A DNA stretch of 64,000 nt from NCBI GenBank assembly GCA_965202895.1, contig OZ241901.1, forward strand, positions 3,720,001 to 3,784,000. Reading direction: 5' to 3'. The position numbers and the translations under genes were made by a program. Positions 61,304 to 64,000 of this stretch are shown here, one piece after another; positions within the stretch are counted from its first letter, which is position 1, and each line of letters starts with the position of its first letter. Source of the DNA: JAJDXW01 sp965202895 (lineage in GTDB: Bacteria > Pseudomonadota > Gammaproteobacteria > HK1). The notes below the pieces were generated by a model. That model ran no database searches, was not told where the DNA came from, and saw only the letters and a list, made by a program, of their open reading frames with translations.

Positions 61304-62044
61304 TCAGCCGAGGCGGCGGCGGTAGAGGGCGATCAGCCGCTCCCAGTGCCGCTCCGCGGCAGGCCGGTCGTAACACCAGCGCTCCGGGAAGGCGAAGCCG
61401 TGGTGCACGCCGGGGTGGACCTCGATCTCTCCCTCCGCCCCCGACGACTCGAAGTGCCCGCGGAGCGCCTCGACCATGTCGAGGGGGGCGACCTCGTCGT
61501 GCTCGGCGCACGAGACGTAGATCTCGCCCCTCGACTTCGCGAACGTGAGGTGGGGGCTCTCCTCCGCGTCGCTCACGAGCCAGGTGCCGTGGAACGAGGC
61601 GGCGGCGGCGATCCGGTCCGGGTAGCGGGCGGCGGCGGCGAGCGCGTAGGGGCCGCTCATGCAGTAGCCGTGCGCCCCGGCGGGGCCGTCCGCCGCCTCC
61701 TCGTGGTTGGCCGCGTAGTCGAGCATGACGCCGACGTCCTCCATGACCGGCGGGATGGTCATCCCGGTCCGCACCGCCCGCATCCGCGCGTGGTCGGGGC
61801 TCGCCGGATCGAGCACGTCCGGCCCGTACTTCGTGTCGCGCCCGGCCCGGTAGTAGAGGTTGGGGAGCATCACGAAGTACCCCACCGTCGCAAGCCGCCG
61901 GGCCATGTCGTGGAGCTCCTCCCGGATCCCCGGCGCGTCCATCAGGAAGAACACGGGAGGGTGGGGGCCGCCGCGCTCCGGCCGGCAGATGAAGGTCTCC
62001 ATTGCGCCGTCCGCGGTGGCGACGTCGACGGTGTCTTCTCTCAT
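61304..62044 (-). CDS. Dienelactone-hydrolase-family protein
   Basis: 246 residues, alpha/beta hydrolase. Nucleophile Cys in H-G-Y-C-M-S-G near residue 127, acid region S-C-A-E-H-D-E-V-A-P near 180, base His in H-H-G-F-A near 218; F-L-M-D-A-P-G-I near 35 carries the conserved acid. Cys nucleophile plus D/H is the dienelactone hydrolase arrangement (opening of enol-lactones in chloroaromatic catabolism), though many members hydrolyse other esters. ATG at 62044 with GGGAG upstream. Divergent from the hydantoinase-B-like gene across 215 bp that show no gene. Confidence 0.88.
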   Translation of the reverse strand: MREDTVDVATADGAMETFICRPERGGPHPPVFFLMDAPGIREELHDMARRLATVGYFVMLPNLYYRAGRDTKYGPDVLDPASPDHARMRAVRTGMTIPPVMEDVGVMLDYAANHEEAADGPAGAHGYCMSGPYALAAAARYPDRIAAAASFHGTWLVSDAEESPHLTFAKSRGEIYVSCAEHDEVAPLDMVEALRGHFESSGAEGEIEVHPGVHHGFAFPERWCYDRPAAERHWERLIALYRRRLG

Positions 62045-62259
62045 CTTGCGGATCTCCCTCGCTCATCGGTGCGCCTGGTCCGGCCGGGTCCGGTCGGCTC
62101 GGTCCGGACCGGGTCGGGCCGGGACGGCCGGGAAGGATGGACCCGGGAACCGCGCCGGGGGTGTGCAATGATAGGGCATGATCGCGGCGCGTCTCGCGGC
62201 GGCGCGCGCCTTCGGGCGCGGCCCTCCGGAGACGGTCGGGTGTTGCGGGAGAAGGGCGG

Positions 62260-64000
62260 ATGCGAGGAGAGATCGGCCGGCTCGAGCTGATCCGGGAATC
62301 CCTGGTCGCGGTGGTCGACGAGATGCGCGCGAACGTCATCCATTCGTCGTACTCGTCGATCATCTACGAGGGCCACGACTTCTCGTGTGCGCTCGTCACG
62401 GGCGACGGCCGGCTCGTCGCGCAGGGCGTGGACGACAATCCCATCCACAATTTCGCGGTGCCCTACTCGACGGCGGAGGTGGTGCGCGCGTTCGGTGGAG
62501 ACATCCACGAAGGCGACGTCTTCCTGCACAACGACCCCTACACCGGCGGCACGCATCTCAACGACGTGCTGATGCTGTATCCGGTGTTCCACGACGGGCG
62601 CCTCGCGGCGTTCACCGCGACCCGCTGCCACTGGGGGGACGTCGGGGGCATGACCCCGGGAAGCCTCTCGGGGCGGGTCCGGGAGATCTACCAGGAGGGG
62701 CTTCGCATCGTACCCGCCCGCATCTGCGATCGGGGACGGATGAACGACGCCTGGCTGACCCTGCTCTTCGACAACATGCGCATCCCCCGCGAGCGCCGCG
62801 GGGACTTCAACACCATGCTCGGGACGTCGCGCAAGGCGGCGGAGCACGTCGGGCGGCTGTTCGCCCGCTTCGGCGGCGAGGCGCTGCTCGACGCGGTCGA
62901 GGAGCTGATCGCGCGCGCCGAGAAGGTGATGCGCGCCCGCATCGCCGGGGTCCCCGACGGGACCTTCCATGCGGAGGGCTATCTCGACAGCGACGGCCGC
63001 GGCGCCGAGCCGCTCCGCGGCCGTCTCGCCCTCACCGTCGCGGGCGACCGTCTCGTCGCCGACTTCGCCGGCTCCTCGCCGCAGACCGAGGGGCCGACCA
63101 ACGTGGGGCCGGCGATGGCGTTCAACGCGGTGGCGAGCATCGTCAAGTCCTTCCTGGACCCGGACACCCCGGTGAACCACGGCTCGTTCAATCCCATCGA
63201 GATCGTGAACCCGCCGGGCAGCTTCCTGAACGCGACCCTGCCCGCGCCGTGCGGGGGAATGGTGGAGTGCCGGGCGCTCATGTGCGGGCTCGTCGTCTCC
63301 GCCCTCGGCCAGGCGCTGCCCGGGAAGCGGGTCGGGGACCTCAAGGGCGGCGGCAACCACGTCTACGTCTCGGGGCCGCACCCGGACCGCGGCGACGTCT
63401 TCCTCCTCTACGAGTACCCGGCGGCCGGGACCGGAGCGACCGCCCGCACCGACGGCAGCCACGGGGTGCGGGCCTTTCCCGAGGGCGACTTCAACGCCGT
63501 ACAGTCGGCCGAGGTGGTCGAGGCGCAGTGCCCGGTCCGGATCGAGTCCTACGGCCTCCGGGAAGGCTCGTGCGGGGACGGAGAGTTCCGGGGCGGGCTC
63601 GGGATCCGGCGCGACGTGCGGGCCCTCGCCGGCGGCGCGAGCCTCTCGGTGCTCGCGGACAAGAACCTCATCCCGCCCTTCGGGGTGGCCGGCGGGGTGG
63701 GGGGCGCCGCGAACCGCTTCACCGTCGTGCGGAACGGCGAGACCGTCGAGCCGTCCCCGGTTCCGGGCAAGGTCGGCGGCTTCGCCCTCGACGCGGGGGA
63801 CGTGGTCCGCATGGAGACCTCGGGCGGCGGCGGTTACGGGGATCCTCTGGACCGCGCGCCCGCGAGGGTGCGCGACGACGTCGCCCTCGGCTACCTCACC
63901 TCCGGGCAGGCGAGGGAGCGCTACGGGGTCGTCGTCGATCCGGCGGGCGGGGTCGACCCTGCCGCGACGGCGGAGCAGCGCGAGCGCCTCCGCGCCGCGC
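62260..64000 (+). CDS. Hydantoinase B / oxoprolinase family protein (3' end outside window)
   Basis: 580 codons to the window edge. N-terminal V-D-E-M-R-A-N-V-I-H-S-S-Y-S-S-I-I-Y-E-G-H-D-F-S, N-D-P-Y-T-G-G-T-H-L-N-D, H-W-G-D-V-G-G-M-T-P-G-S, and P-A-P-C-G-G-M-V-E-C-R near 330, all HyuB features. These B subunits work with HyuA in ATP-dependent opening of N-methylhydantoin or 5-oxoproline, or in acetone-carboxylase-like enzymes. The HyuA partner may follow outside the window. ATG at 62260 after GAGAAGG. Codon use and GC match the chromosome core. Confidence 0.92.
   Translation, partial: MRGEIGRLELIRESLVAVVDEMRANVIHSSYSSIIYEGHDFSCALVTGDGRLVAQGVDDNPIHNFAVPYSTAEVVRAFGGDIHEGDVFLHNDPYTGGTHLNDVLMLYPVFHDGRLAAFTATRCHWGDVGGMTPGSLSGRVREIYQEGLRIVPARICDRGRMNDAWLTLLFDNMRIPRERRGDFNTMLGTSRKAAEHVGRLFARFGGEALLDAVEELIARAEKVMRARIAGVPDGTFHAEGYLDSDGRGAEPLRGRLALTVAGDRLVADFAGSSPQTEGPTNVGPAMAFNAVASIVKSFLDPDTPVNHGSFNPIEIVNPPGSFLNATLPAPCGGMVECRALMCGLVVSALGQALPGKRVGDLKGGGNHVYVSGPHPDRGDVFLLYEYPAAGTGATARTDGSHGVRAFPEGDFNAVQSAEVVEAQCPVRIESYGLREGSCGDGEFRGGLGIRRDVRALAGGASLSVLADKNLIPPFGVAGGVGGAANRFTVVRNGETVEPSPVPGKVGGFALDAGDVVRMETSGGGGYGDPLDRAPARVRDDVALGYLTSGQARERYGVVVDPAGGVDPAATAEQRERLRAA

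Overview
The window is a GC-rich (roughly 70%) piece of a bacterial chromosome. The block pyrG-kdsA-eno-ftsB-ispD-ispF-truD, the single-chain purL, msrPQ, yhdP and an SmrA-type gene point to a gammaproteobacterium-like lineage. This is read from gene order and by-eye protein recognition, not from a search. One regulatory site, a direct-repeat GAAC-N7-GAAC box in front of imuAB-dnaE2, is of the kind used by alphaproteobacterial LexA. No rRNA, tRNA or CRISPR array was seen.

Left part (1-13.8 kb): the 5' part of a yhdP-like envelope gene, a large FAD/Fe-S dehydrogenase and a MATE exporter on the minus strand. Then come an MlaC-like lipid-binding protein with an LD-carboxypeptidase, an acyl-CoA synthetase divergent from an acyl-CoA dehydrogenase, and a dihydropyrimidinase/D-carbamoylase pair that opens cyclic ureides and removes the carbamoyl group. 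A core block follows (14-21.6 kb: CTP synthase, Kdo-8-P synthase, enolase, FtsB, MEP-pathway IspD and IspF, tRNA pseudouridine synthase TruD). Its first part is bracketed by two inverted copies of a roughly 165-bp repeat, one of which supplies the apparent start of ispD.

Middle (21.8-45.5 kb): an Smr-domain protein; a SnoaL-like plus carboxymuconolactone-decarboxylase-like pair; a TPR-methyltransferase fusion; an enoyl-CoA hydratase/isomerase, LinB-like haloalkane dehalogenase and class III CoA-transferase cluster; an acyltransferase; msrQ-msrP; purL with three low-complexity insertions; an outer-membrane protein; and the imuA-imuB-dnaE2 mutagenesis cassette with a readable promoter and LexA-type box.

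Accessory right part (45.5-61.2 kb): an AAA-ATPase/PD-(D/E)XK protein, then two nucleotidyltransferase-type toxin-antitoxin-like modules facing away from each other (one AbiEi/AbiEii with a strong inverted-repeat operator candidate). Next is a lower-GC three-gene minus-strand operon. It encodes a secreted phage-tail-collar-like protein, a 1331-residue secreted protein with a Calx-beta-like N-part, long coiled coils around a hydrophobic segment and a C-end resembling the TcB-binding end of Tc toxin A subunits, and a 2049-residue SpvB/TcB/RHS protein ending in an unrecognised AT-richer tip. I read this trio as a divergent Tc-like toxin complex, the most interesting system here. The window ends with a dienelactone-hydrolase-like gene divergent from a truncated hydantoinase-B gene.

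Several non-coding repeats with terminal inverted repeats (MITE-like) are scattered between genes. They explain most of the larger gaps.
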